This document shows, one piece after another, positions 24,049-32,675 of a stretch of 49,570 bases of DNA (its first letter is position 1; each line of letters begins with the position of its first letter). Made by a program: the position numbers and the translations under genes. The notes beneath the pieces are model-generated. The model searched no databases. It worked only from the letters and a program-made list of their open reading frames with translations, and had not been told where the DNA came from. The stretch spans positions 1-49,570 of the forward strand of contig PSKS01000011.1 in the NCBI GenBank assembly GCA_040289115.1. The letters run 5' to 3'. Source of the DNA: JAUQQI01 sp040289115. GTDB lineage: Bacteria > Chloroflexota > Dehalococcoidia > JAUQQI01.

Positions 24049-27000
24049 ATGCCGACGGATACTGCTGCATCTTCTACCCTAAAGCCCGTCATCGACCGGA
24101 TCGAGGCCGATCAGGCCTTCCGCCGCCTTATAGGCTGGCTTGAAAACCCGGACCGCTTCGGCCTGCTGGAGGTGGAGCTGGTCCGGACAGCAAGGGCGGC
24201 CGTCCTTGGCCGCCTTCTCAGCCGGGTGCCCGGCCCGCTGGTGATCCTGACGGCAAGCCCGGAAGCCGCCAAGCAGCTGGCCGACCAGCTGCGCCTCTGG
24301 GCCGAAGTTGACCGGGACGTGGCGGTCTTACCGGAGCCGGAGGGCCTTCCCTACCAGCGGGTGGCTGTCGAGCCCTTCAGCCGCCAGGCCCGCCTCGGGC
24401 TCCTTTACCGGCTGGCGGGACTGGGCCGGCCCCCGGCGGTCCTGGTGGTGTCCGCCCCAGCCTTGCTGATGCGCCTGCCGTCTCCGGAAACGCTTCGGCA
24501 GTCGGCCCTAAGCCTGGAGGTGGGGATGCGCCTTTCGCCGGAGGCCCTAGGCCGGAGGCTCCTGGCCCTCGGGTACGAGCCGGCCACGGTGGTTACGGTG
24601 CCAGGTACCTTTGCCCGACGGGGCGGCATCGTCGACTTTTACCCCCCGACCGAGCCGTGGCCGGTGCGGGTCGAGTTCTTCGGCGACGAGGTGGAGAGCC
24701 TGCGCCACTTCAACCCGGCCGATCAGCGGTCGGTGGGCCTGATACCCCGGGCCGTTGTCGGCCTGGCTCGGGGCCTGGTGCCGGACCCGGAGGGTCTGGA
24801 AGGGCTGCGTCGGCTTGAGACCAACAACCTCCGGGATGAGGCGAGGCTTCGGCTGGCCCACGAGGTGCGCCGGCTCGAGGCCGGGGAATGGTTTGACGGG
24901 ATTGAGTTTTACGGACCCTTCTTTAACCGCTCGTCCCTCTTCGACTACCTGCCGGCCGACGCCCTTTTGGTAATCGACGAGCCGGCTGAGCTCAGGTCCT
25001 TCTGCGGGGAACTTCACCGCCAGGCCGAGGACCTGCGTTCGGCCCAGGCGGCCCGGGGGGAACTGCCCGCAGACTTTTCCCGCCCATACCTTCACCCGGA
25101 GGAGGCCGCCCGCCGTTGGTCGGAGATGCGGCCTCGCCTGGAGCTGGTGGAGTGGTCCACCCGGCCCGACAGCCTGAGCTTTCCCTGGCTTGAGGTGACC
25201 GGTTTTGGGGGGCAGGTGGAGCGGGCCCTGGCCGCGGCCGCCGATTTGGGGCGCCGGGGGGAGACCGTCATCATCGCTAGCCTCCAGCGGGAGCGACTGG
25301 CCGAGCTGATGCCCCCCGATTCCGGCCGGGTCGTCCTGGTGGACGCCGCGGTGGCCGGGGGCTGGGTAATGCCCGGTCGGGGGGGCCAGGAGACGGTCCA
25401 TTTCTTTACGGATGCCGAGCTTTTCGGTTTCGTGCGGGCCCGGCGGGGGGAGGGACGGCGCCTGGCCAGGGCCGAGCAGCTGCTGGCCGACCTCATGGTC
25501 GGGGACTACCTGGTCCACGAGGAGTTCGGGGTCGGCCGTTTCCGGGGGCTGGTTCGGGGGACAGACCGGGGTGCCGAACGGGATTATCTTCTTATAGAGT
25601 ACGCCGACGGCGACCGGATTTACGTCCCGGCCGACCAGGCGGACCGGATAACCCGCTATTACGGCGCCGGGGACCGGCCCCCAACCATCACCCGGCTGGG
25701 TTCGGGAGAATGGGGCCGGGCAAAGGTCCGGGCTAGGCAGGCGGCCCTCAACATCGCCCGGGAACTCCTTGAGACTCAGGCCGTGCGTCAAGTCCTCACC
25801 CGACCCCCCTTCTCGCCCGACACTCCATGGCAGAGGGAGCTGGAGGCCGCTTTCCCGTACGCTGAGACACCCGACCAGCTGGCGGCCATCCGGGCCGTGA
25901 AGGCCGACCTGGAAGGGGAGCGGCCGATGGACCGGCTTATTTGCGGGGATGTCGGCTACGGCAAAACGGAGGTGGCCCTGCGGGCCGCCTTCAAGGTCGT
26001 CCAGGACGGCCGGCAAGTGGCCCTTCTGGTACCGACTACGCTGCTGGCTGAGCAACACTATCAGACTTTCCGGAGCCGGCTGGCGGCGTTTCCGGTCCGG
26101 GTGGAGGTGTTAAGCCGGCTCCGGCCGGAGCGGGAACAGGCCGAGGTAATCCGGGGCCTCCGGGAGGGGGCGGTAGACATTGTCATCGGCACCCACCGGC
26201 TCCTCCAGCCCGATGTGGTCTTCAGGAACCTGGGGCTCCTCATCATCGACGAAGAGCACCGGTTCGGGGTGCTGCACAAGGAGCGGTTCAAAATGCTCCG
26301 GCGGGAGGTGGACGTTCTGACCCTATCGGCAACCCCGATCCCCCGGACCCTCTACCTGGCCCTCACCGGCCTGCGGGACCTGAGCCTGATGGATACGCCC
26401 CCGGAAGAGCGGCTGCCGGTGAAGACCTTCGTGGGGGAGTACGATGAACTGCTGGTCCGCCAGGCCATCCTGCGGGAGCTGGACCGGGGCGGGCAGGTCT
26501 TCTACGTGCACAACCGGGTGTACGACATCGAGCTGGTCACATGGCGGCTGAGGAAGCTGGTCCCCGAGGCCCGCTTCGTCATCGGCCACGGGCAGATGCC
26601 TGAAGAGGACCTAGAGCGGGTTATGGTGGACTTTACGGCCGGCCGCTACGATGTCCTCGTGTGCACCACCATCATCGAGGCCGGAATCGACCTGCCGAAT
26701 GTCAACACCCTGATCGTGGACGACGCCGACCGTTTTGGCCTGGCCCAGCTTTACCAGCTCCGGGGCCGGGTTGGCCGGGGTAGCAACCAGGCCTACGCGT
26801 ATTTCCTGACGGCGCCGGGCAAGCGGCTTACTGAGGCGGCCCGGCGGCGCCTCCGGGCCATCCTGGAGGCCTCTGAGCTCGGGGCCGGGTATCAGGTCGC
26901 CCTGCGGGACCTAGAGATCCGGGGGGCTGGCAACCTGCTTGGGGTCGAGCAGAGCGGCCACATCGCCGCGGTGGGGTTTGAGCTTTACTGCAAGCTCCTG

Positions 27001-27498
27001 GCCGAGGCCGTGGCCGAGCTTAAGGGGGAGCGTCCCCGCCGGTCCCCACCCCCCGAGCCCCCCACGGCAGTGGATTTGCCCCTGCCGGCTTACCTGCCGG
27101 CCGACTACGTGGGGGATGTGAGCCTGCGGCTCCAGCTCTACCGGCGGCTCGCCCAGGTTCGGGACCCGGCCGAGCTGGAAGAGCTGGCCGCCGAGCTTAG
27201 GGACCGGTTTGGACCCTACCCGACTCCGGTCCGCAATCTGCTGGCCCTGACCAGGTTCAAACTGTTGGGGGCCCGGGCTGGTGTCCAGTCGATAAGCACC
27301 TACGAGGGGCGGGTTATTTTAAACTTCCGGCGTCCGGTGGGCCCCGACCGGTGGCGGGAGCTGGGCCGAAGGCTTAAACTTCCCCTGGAGGGCGGCCCGA
27401 CTCAGCTCTGGGTGGACCGCCAACAGTTGGGCCGAAACTGGCTGCAGGGGCTGGACCGTCTCCTCTCCGAGCTGGCGGGCCTGCCGGCCGTCGCTTGA
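24049..27498 (+). CDS. mfd: Transcription-repair coupling factor Mfd
   Basis: 1149 residues, normal length. The UvrB-like N-terminal domains (to ~residue 330) include EPEGLPYQRVAVEPFSRQAR. The RNA polymerase-interacting domain (~470-540) has MVGDYLVHEEFGVGRFRGL and the YADGDRIYVPADQADRI motif. The RecG-like motor has Walker A GDVGYGKT at 633-640, DEEHRFG, and SATPIPRTL, then motif VI QLRGRVGRGSNQAYAYF. The TRCF C-terminal domain follows from ~1010. It removes RNA polymerase stalled at DNA damage and recruits UvrA. Starts at ATG 24049 without a visible Shine-Dalgarno sequence. Confidence 0.96.
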   Translation: MPTDTAASSTLKPVIDRIEADQAFRRLIGWLENPDRFGLLEVELVRTARAAVLGRLLSRVPGPLVILTASPEAAKQLADQLRLWAEVDRDVAVLPEPEGLPYQRVAVEPFSRQARLGLLYRLAGLGRPPAVLVVSAPALLMRLPSPETLRQSALSLEVGMRLSPEALGRRLLALGYEPATVVTVPGTFARRGGIVDFYPPTEPWPVRVEFFGDEVESLRHFNPADQRSVGLIPRAVVGLARGLVPDPEGLEGLRRLETNNLRDEARLRLAHEVRRLEAGEWFDGIEFYGPFFNRSSLFDYLPADALLVIDEPAELRSFCGELHRQAEDLRSAQAARGELPADFSRPYLHPEEAARRWSEMRPRLELVEWSTRPDSLSFPWLEVTGFGGQVERALAAAADLGRRGETVIIASLQRERLAELMPPDSGRVVLVDAAVAGGWVMPGRGGQETVHFFTDAELFGFVRARRGEGRRLARAEQLLADLMVGDYLVHEEFGVGRFRGLVRGTDRGAERDYLLIEYADGDRIYVPADQADRITRYYGAGDRPPTITRLGSGEWGRAKVRARQAALNIARELLETQAVRQVLTRPPFSPDTPWQRELEAAFPYAETPDQLAAIRAVKADLEGERPMDRLICGDVGYGKTEVALRAAFKVVQDGRQVALLVPTTLLAEQHYQTFRSRLAAFPVRVEVLSRLRPEREQAEVIRGLREGAVDIVIGTHRLLQPDVVFRNLGLLIIDEEHRFGVLHKERFKMLRREVDVLTLSATPIPRTLYLALTGLRDLSLMDTPPEERLPVKTFVGEYDELLVRQAILRELDRGGQVFYVHNRVYDIELVTWRLRKLVPEARFVIGHGQMPEEDLERVMVDFTAGRYDVLVCTTIIEAGIDLPNVNTLIVDDADRFGLAQLYQLRGRVGRGSNQAYAYFLTAPGKRLTEAARRRLRAILEASELGAGYQVALRDLEIRGAGNLLGVEQSGHIAAVGFELYCKLLAEAVAELKGERPRRSPPPEPPTAVDLPLPAYLPADYVGDVSLRLQLYRRLAQVRDPAELEELAAELRDRFGPYPTPVRNLLALTRFKLLGARAGVQSISTYEGRVILNFRRPVGPDRWRELGRRLKLPLEGGPTQLWVDRQQLGRNWLQGLDRLLSELAGLPAVA

Positions 27499-27542
27499 GA
27501 AGCAGGGGCGCTTTTGGTTAGCTTCAACGGAGGAGGCCGCCC

Positions 27543-28895
27543 GTGGACGAAGTGAGTCAACTGGCAAACTTTGTGGCGACGTTTGGCCATTTCCCGGCCC
27601 GGATCCTAAAACTTGCCCGGTTCGGATTTCTAGACTGGTTTGGGGTTGCCCTGGCCGGGTCCCGCTGGCCGGCGGCCGAAATTCTGGCCGGCTGGGCCCG
27701 GCCGCTGGCCGAGAAGGGGGAAAGCACCGTGGTGGGCCAGGAATTTAAGACCAGCGCCGACCGGGCGGCCCTCCTCAACGGCACCTTTGCCCACATCCTC
27801 GATTTCGACGACACCCACCCCGAAGTCATCCTCCACGCCAGTGCGCCCCTCTGTGCCGCTCTGCTGGCCCTGGCCGAACCCCTCGGGGTCCCCGGCAGGC
27901 AGGTCCTGGAAAGCTACATCGTCGGCTTCGAGGCGGGGGTTCGGGTAGCCCGGGCCCTCTGGCCCTCCCACTATGAGCGGGGTTGGCATATGACCGGGAC
28001 AGCGGGGTCGCTGGCCGCCGCGGCCGCGGCGGCCCGTCTGCTGGGTCTGGATCCCCAGCGGACGATGGTGGCCCTGAGCCTGGCCGCTACCCAGGCCGGG
28101 GGCCTGCGGGTGAATTTCGGAACGATGGCCAAATCGCTCCACGCCGGCCGGGCGGCGGCCAACGGGGTCGTCTCGGCCCAGCTGGCGGCCCAGGGCTTTA
28201 CCGCCGCTCCCAACGGCCTGACCGATCGGCTCGGGTACGTTTCGGTCACGGCCGAAGGAGGAAATGCGGCCGCCCTGGCGGCTGGCCTTGGGGGGCGCTG
28301 GGAGGTCGAGGAGAATTCGTTCAAGCCCTTTGCCTGCGGCCTGGTGACCCACCCCACCATTCAGGGGGTGCTGGAACTACGGACCCAGTTGGGCGGCGGG
28401 GCGGAAAGGCTCGAAAGCCTTCGGGCCCGGGTGAATCCCCTGGTGCTGGAACTGACGGGTATACGCCGGCCCGAGACGGGCCTTCAGGGCAAGTTCAGCG
28501 TTTACTACGCCGCGGCGGTGGCCTGGGTGGACGGCAAGGCCGGGGAGACCCAGTTCACCGACGAGGCGGTCCACCGCCCCGAGGTGAGGGCGGTTTTGGA
28601 GCGGGTTCAGGTCGAGGCCGACGGGAATTTAAAGCCCGACGAGGCAATTGTCGAAATAACCCTGGCCGACGGCACCACCTACCGGCGGAGCGTCCACGGG
28701 CAGAAGGGAACCCCGGCCAACCCGATGACCGAGGCCGAACTGGCCGATAAGTTCCTGGACCTGGCAACCCCAACCTTGGGGACGGCCCGGGCCCGGGAGC
28801 TGCTGGCGGCCTTAGGGGAGCTGGAAACCCTTCCCAACGTGGCCGTGCTGCTGAAGCTGGCTGCTGGGCCGGGGGCTCAGCGGGCACCGGCATAG
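27543..28895 (+). CDS. MmgE/PrpD family protein
   Basis: 450 residues from GTG 27543, with GGAGGAGG ahead. Features of the family are HILDFDDTHPEVILHASAPLCAALLALAE (the conserved DDTH motif), GFEAGVRVARAL, HMTGTAGSLAAAAAAARLLGLDPQ, and the lid segment KPFACGLVTHPTIQG. Known members include 2-methylcitrate dehydratase (PrpD) and cis-aconitate decarboxylase. No prpB or prpC is adjacent, and the window also has methylmalonyl-CoA mutase, so propionate metabolism is possible but not shown. Its 3' end overlaps dnaJ convergently by 19 bp. Confidence 0.87.
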   Translation: MDEVSQLANFVATFGHFPARILKLARFGFLDWFGVALAGSRWPAAEILAGWARPLAEKGESTVVGQEFKTSADRAALLNGTFAHILDFDDTHPEVILHASAPLCAALLALAEPLGVPGRQVLESYIVGFEAGVRVARALWPSHYERGWHMTGTAGSLAAAAAAARLLGLDPQRTMVALSLAATQAGGLRVNFGTMAKSLHAGRAAANGVVSAQLAAQGFTAAPNGLTDRLGYVSVTAEGGNAAALAAGLGGRWEVEENSFKPFACGLVTHPTIQGVLELRTQLGGGAERLESLRARVNPLVLELTGIRRPETGLQGKFSVYYAAAVAWVDGKAGETQFTDEAVHRPEVRAVLERVQVEADGNLKPDEAIVEITLADGTTYRRSVHGQKGTPANPMTEAELADKFLDLATPTLGTARARELLAALGELETLPNVAVLLKLAAGPGAQRAPA

Positions 28896-29830
28896 GTTTC
28901 AGCCGTCTCGAGTCTGGCCAGCTCCTCGAAGAGGGCCCGCTGCCGGTCGGTGAGCCGGGTGGGAAGCACCACCCGAACCCGGGCATAGAGGTCGCCCCGC
29001 TGCGAGGGGCTTGCGGCCCTGGGCATGCCCTGCCCCCGGAGGCGGAAGACCTGACCGTTCTGCGTCCCCGGTGGAATCTTCAAGATGAGTCGGCCGCTGG
29101 GGGTCGGCACCTCAACCTCCCCGCCCAGGACGCAAGTGGTGAGCCTCACGGGAACCTCAACATAGAGGTCATCGCCCCGGCGCTCAAACTGGGGGTCGGG
29201 CCTCACCTTAGCCCGGAAGGTCAGTTCGCCCAGCCCAGGCACCGATACCCGGATGATGTCCCCGTCCCGCACTCCGGGCGGAATCCGGACCTCCACCCGC
29301 CGGGTCCGCCCGTCGGGCCCGATGATGTCATAGGGCTTTACCGCCCCAGTGTAGGCGTCGGCAAGGGTAACCTCCAGCTCCTGCTCTGCCCCGCGGCCGG
29401 GGCGGCGAGCGGTGACCCGCTCGAAATCACCGAAGAAGGTGCGGAAGAAATCCGAGAAGATATCCCCGCCCAGGAGGTCCTCCAGGGTCTGGTAGACCCG
29501 GCGGGACCCGGTCCGGCGGCCCGGACCGGGTTGCTCAAAGCCGAAAATGCTCCAGTCGAACGGCTGGCCCTGGGCACCACCCCCGGACCGTGCCCACTGC
29601 TCGTAAAGCTGCCAGTTGGCCCCGAGGGCGTCGTAGCGGCGGCGCTTCTCCGGGTCCGAGAGCACCTCGTAGGCCTCGTTTATCTCTTTAAATTTCTCTT
29701 CGGCCTCCTTGTTCCCCGGATTCCGGTCGGGGTGGTAAAGCTTGGCCAGCCGCCGGTAGGCCCGCCGGATCTCCTCTTCGGTTGCGTTTCTGGGCACGCC
29801 CAAAATCTTGTAATAATCCTTGTACTCCAT
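28877..29830 (-). CDS. dnaJ: DnaJ-family chaperone without zinc finger (CbpA type)
   Basis: 317 residues. The J-domain (1-70) has the HPD motif at 33-35 that activates DnaK. After a short G/F-poor linker with phenylalanines, the C-terminal DnaJ_C domain starts near 150 (ELEVTLADAYTGAVKPYD). The Cys-rich zinc finger of classical DnaJ is absent, as in CbpA and DnaJ2. Lies 15 bp after grpE. No dnaK in the window, so it probably pairs with a DnaK encoded elsewhere. Confidence 0.93.
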   Translation of the reverse strand: MEYKDYYKILGVPRNATEEEIRRAYRRLAKLYHPDRNPGNKEAEEKFKEINEAYEVLSDPEKRRRYDALGANWQLYEQWARSGGGAQGQPFDWSIFGFEQPGPGRRTGSRRVYQTLEDLLGGDIFSDFFRTFFGDFERVTARRPGRGAEQELEVTLADAYTGAVKPYDIIGPDGRTRRVEVRIPPGVRDGDIIRVSVPGLGELTFRAKVRPDPQFERRGDDLYVEVPVRLTTCVLGGEVEVPTPSGRLILKIPPGTQNGQVFRLRGQGMPRAASPSQRGDLYARVRVVLPTRLTDRQRALFEELARLETAETYAGAR

Positions 29831-29845
29831 AAGTGTAATCTCCCC

Positions 29846-30427
29846 TTACGGCCCTGGAGCCGCCTCGGTTTCGGCTGGCCGGGCCGGCCGCCGCGCCACT
29901 TTAACCTGGGCCGGCCGGATCACCCGGTGGTCGAGCTTGTAACCGGGCCGTAGGACCTCCAGGATCTGGCCGTCCTCCGCCGCCTCGGTCTCCTCGGTGG
30001 CGACGGCCTCATGCTCCCAGGGGTCAAACTTGGCCCCGACCGGCTCCACTTTTTTGAGGCCCTCGGCCTCGAGGACCTGCCAGAGCTTGCGGTAAATGAG
30101 GGCAATCCCCTCGGCCCAGTTGGCTTCGGAGCCGTTGGTGGGTCGGTGTTTAAGGGCCCACTCGAAATCGTCCAGGATCGGCAGGAAGCGCTGGATGATG
30201 CGGGCGCGGGTCGCCCGGGCCAGGTCCTCAAACTCTTGCTCCACACGCTTGCGATAGTTGCTAAAGTCGGCTTGGAGGCGCTGCAGCATCTCCAGATATT
30301 CTGCACTTTGCCGCCTGGCCGCCTCAAGCTCGACCAGGAGGGTCTCGTCCGGCGCCGTCTCAGCCGCCGGTTTGGATTCGGACGGCTGAGTTTCGGGTGG
30401 AACCTCGGGCTCGTGTTGCTCTGTCAT
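29846..30427 (-). CDS. grpE: Nucleotide exchange factor GrpE
   Basis: 193 residues. An acidic disordered N-terminus (EQHEPEVPPETQPSESK) precedes the long coiled-coil (LVELEAARRQSAEYLEMLQRLQADFSNYRKRVEQE), and the beta-domain contains KVEPVGAKFDPWEHEAV and LRPGYKLDHRVIRPAQVKV. Promotes ADP release from DnaK. Second gene of hspR-grpE-dnaJ; 17 bp after hspR. The order without dnaK is unusual, see findings. Confidence 0.94.
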   Translation of the reverse strand: MTEQHEPEVPPETQPSESKPAAETAPDETLLVELEAARRQSAEYLEMLQRLQADFSNYRKRVEQEFEDLARATRARIIQRFLPILDDFEWALKHRPTNGSEANWAEGIALIYRKLWQVLEAEGLKKVEPVGAKFDPWEHEAVATEETEAAEDGQILEVLRPGYKLDHRVIRPAQVKVARRPARPAETEAAPGP

Positions 30428-30444
30428 AACTGCAGACCACCCTC

Positions 30445-30792
30445 CTAATTTGTGTTTTCTAAGCCAAGCTCAGCCAGCAGCCCATCGACTAGGCCGACGA
30501 GCTGCTCGGCCGAAGGCCCGACGGCCGCCTGCAAGATATGCCGGCGAAGCTCCAGGAGACGGGTTGTGACCAGGAGGATAAGCTCCACAGCGGCCAGGTT
30601 AGCGCCCCGCTCCTCAACCAGGTATTTGATCTGACGGAGGCGGGCGATATCGGCCGGGGAATAGAGGCGACGCCGGCCGTCGGTTCGGAGCGGCTCGAGC
30701 AGGCCCAGCCGCTCGTACTTACGCAGGGTGTTCACGTGCAGGTCGACGAGTCGAGCCGCCCGGCCGATAAAGCAAACTGATTGACCGGCCAC
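30445..30792 (-). CDS. hspR: MerR-family heat-shock repressor, HspR-like
   Basis: 115 residues from GTG 30792, with GGAGGTGAGGTT ahead. A longer in-frame extension to 30885 would run through its own promoter and is rejected. The MerR winged helix reads CFIGRAARLVDLHVNTLRKY ... LLEPLRTDGRRRLYSPADIARLRQI, typical of HspR/GlnR rather than metal-binding MerR; no Cys ligands in the C-terminus, whose helix (LEELVTTRLLELRRHIL-like) would dimerise. It is first in an operon with grpE and dnaJ, and its promoter carries a palindrome at the -35, consistent with autorepression. Confidence 0.85.
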   Translation of the reverse strand: MAGQSVCFIGRAARLVDLHVNTLRKYERLGLLEPLRTDGRRRLYSPADIARLRQIKYLVEERGANLAAVELILLVTTRLLELRRHILQAAVGPSAEQLVGLVDGLLAELGLENTN

Positions 30793-30811
30793 AACCTCAC
30801 CTCCGCTAAAA

Positions 30812-30840
30812 ATCGTAGCATCTAACACGGTCCGTGTCAA
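30812..30840 (-). promoter_or_regulatory. hspR promoter with overlapping palindrome
   Basis: The minus strand has -35 TTGACA (plus 30835-30840), 17-bp spacer and -10 TACGAT (plus 30812-30817). The perfect palindrome ACACGG-T-CCGTGT (plus 30825-30837) overlaps the -35 and spacer. It is not a canonical HAIR site (CTTGAGT-N7-ACTCAAG) but has a similar position to a repressor site. Confidence 0.6.
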
Positions 30841-30939
30841 AAATAGGGGACCATATCGGCTAGTCCCCGCAGTCGTTATAATCAATGGTGGCCGGTCGGG
30901 TCCCGGCCCCGTTATTCAACGTGGTCGGGGAGGGTGAAG

Positions 30940-31296
30940 ATGGCGGAAATACTGCTCATTAGCGGGTCCTGGGAAGTCCGGATCTTGCTTAAAGCCGAAC
31001 TGGAAGAGCGTGGCCACTGCGTCCATGCCCTCGACTCCATCGCCGACGGCCTCGAGTATTTGCGGCAGCGGCCGTGGCCCCCGGACCTCATCCTGGTGGA
31101 CACCACCCAACTCCCCATCTCCGATGAAGACCTGCGGCAAGTTCGGGATACGGCCCAGGGTGTGCCCATTATCCTCAGCATCGGCCCCACCGACCTGGCC
31201 CGGACCGACTTAAAGCCCGGCGACGAATTCCAGGTTCTGCGCCGTCCCCTTATGGTGCGGGATGTGGTTGCCCGAATAGAGCAAGTGTTAAGTTAA
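30940..31296 (+). CDS. Degenerate response-regulator receiver domain protein
   Basis: 118 residues from ATG 30940, with GGGGAGG 6 bp ahead (an in-frame GTG is 6 bp upstream). The CheY-like fold is clear: AEILLISGSWEVRILLKAEL, a phosphoacceptor-position Asp in PDLILVDTTQLP (residue ~53), and FQVLRRPLMVRDVVARIEQVL. The usual N-terminal acidic pair is missing (SGS instead of DD) and the conserved Lys is Arg (RRP), so phosphorylation is doubtful. No output domain. Divergent from hspR; TATAAT at 30877-30882 may be its -10 (weak -35). A link to heat-shock control is only positional. Confidence 0.75.
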   Translation: MAEILLISGSWEVRILLKAELEERGHCVHALDSIADGLEYLRQRPWPPDLILVDTTQLPISDEDLRQVRDTAQGVPIILSIGPTDLARTDLKPGDEFQVLRRPLMVRDVVARIEQVLS

Positions 31297-31604
31297 AAAC
31301 TTACCCCCACCCCCCAAAGACCTACGCGAACAGGGCTTGCGGCTGGCAGCAACAGCTCTGGGCCGCCGGGACATTCGTACCGTTCCCACATCGGCCTCTG
31401 ACCTGGTAAAATAGTCGGCATGAAAACCGGACCGCGTATCTGGCGGTCTTGTGTCCCCGATTCCTTGATAAGCTTGTTGGCTTTAACTGGCGGACGCCCG
31501 ATATTGGGGCCAAACCCAAAGGGGTGATGGATAACATAAAGTTTCGTTGGTTGGTCCCTTTGGGGAATATGGTAAAATTAAAGTAACAACGAGTTTGGAG
31601 GTAA
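31297..31604 (+). other. Intergenic region, nothing firmly identified
   Basis: This 308-bp stretch holds no gene I can support. It is AT-richer near its end (31540-31600). A TAAAAT at 31571-31576 could be the -10 of the following small gene, but no -35 is convincing. A small minus-strand reading frame here has no start signal. Confidence 0.3.
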
Positions 31605-31874
31605 ATGCCGATGACTCGAGTCAGAGTTGTGGCCCTGGATGAGGTTCGCCGCAGTCGGAGCCGCGTCCGCCAGGAGGTTGAACGCTTTAAAGAGGCACTT
31701 CGGGACCTCCCTGAACTTCACCGTCAGGGACAGACGAAAGTGTTTCAGCTGGAGCCCAACGAGAAACTCTCCACGGTGCGCATGCGGTTGCGGACGGCGG
31801 CCCGTGAGCTCGGCCTCCGAATCCGGGTCTTCCGGCAGAACGAGAACGAGTTGGCGGTGCGGCTTTACGAGTAG
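31605..31874 (+). CDS. Small conserved-looking helical protein, function unknown
   Basis: 89 residues from ATG 31605 with GGAGGTAA directly ahead (a second ATG at 31611 has better spacing). The first half is highly charged and helical (RRSRSRVRQEVERFKEALRDLPELHRQ), with heptad-like spacing, and the second half reads LSTVRMRLRTAARELGLRIRVFRQNENELAVRLYE, a helix followed by two strands. This resembles a nucleic-acid-binding or antitoxin-like shape, but no family is recognised. It stands between the receiver protein and the glycosylation cluster with its own start signal. Confidence 0.65.
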   Translation: MPMTRVRVVALDEVRRSRSRVRQEVERFKEALRDLPELHRQGQTKVFQLEPNEKLSTVRMRLRTAARELGLRIRVFRQNENELAVRLYE

Positions 31875-31931
31875 GGCCTGCCTTGCGGCTGACCCGAACC
31901 GGGCTTTTGGGCTAAAATTTAGCCCGGTTCC

Positions 31932-32675
31932 ATGCCGAAAATATCGGTCGTAGTTCCCACTTACAACGAGGCGGAAAACCTGCCGGCCCTCTGCGCCGCC
32001 CTTTTTAAGCTACCCCTTCCCGGTCGGCTGGAGATTTTAGTTATAGACGACAACTCCCCCGACGGGACTGGTCAGATCGCCGAAGCCCTTGCCGAGGCCC
32101 TGGACGGCCGGCTCAGGGTAATCCACCGCCCCCGTAAGCTCGGCCTGGGCACGGCGTACATTACCGGCTTCCGGCTGGCCCTGGCCGACGGGGCCGAGCT
32201 GGTGGTCCAGATGGATGCAGACTTTTCCCACGCGCCGGAGTATCTGGTGCCGATGGTGACCCTCACCCGGGACTACGATGTGGTGGTCGGGTCCCGGTGG
32301 GTTCCTGGGGGCCAGGTTGACCCCGACTGGGGTCTGCCGCGGCGGCTCCTCAGCCGCTGGGGCGGAATTTACGCCCGCCTCATCCTCGGCCTCAAGGTGG
32401 CCGACCCTACCACCGGCTTTAAGGTCTTCCGCCGGGATGCCCTGGCCCGAATTCCCCTGGACCGGGTGGTTTCCAACGGCTACGCCTTTCAGGTGGAAAT
32501 GGCGTACATGTGTCAGCTGGCGGGACTGCGGGTTTACGAGTACCCCATCGTCTTCCGGGACCGCACCCGAGGCCACTCCAAGATGACCCTCGGGATCGCA
32601 CTGGAGGCTGCCTGGCGGGTGCTTGAGGTGAGATGGCGAAACCGGAAAAGGGCCATCCTAACCAACTCGACCTGA
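31932..32675 (+). CDS. Polyprenol-phosphate mannosyl/glycosyl-transferase (GT2, Dpm1-like)
   Basis: 247 residues. GT2 motifs: VVVPTYNEAENLPALC at the start, VIDDNSPDGTGQIAEAL (the DDNSPDGT signature), LGTAYITGFRLALADGAELVVQMDADFSH (DxD metal site QMDADFSH) and VVGSRWVPGGQV; VSNGYAFQVEMAYMC matches dolichol/polyprenol-phosphate synthases. It would make a polyprenyl-phosphate sugar for the membrane transferases encoded downstream. Its 3' end overlaps the next gene by 43 bp, indicating an operon. No C-terminal GtrA or membrane segment. Confidence 0.92.
   Translation: MPKISVVVPTYNEAENLPALCAALFKLPLPGRLEILVIDDNSPDGTGQIAEALAEALDGRLRVIHRPRKLGLGTAYITGFRLALADGAELVVQMDADFSHAPEYLVPMVTLTRDYDVVVGSRWVPGGQVDPDWGLPRRLLSRWGGIYARLILGLKVADPTTGFKVFRRDALARIPLDRVVSNGYAFQVEMAYMCQLAGLRVYEYPIVFRDRTRGHSKMTLGIALEAAWRVLEVRWRNRKRAILTNST

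Noticed and set aside
31322..31537. 71-residue minus-strand frame in the 308-bp intergenic region
   Set aside because: No ribosome site, atypical composition and no recognisable fold.
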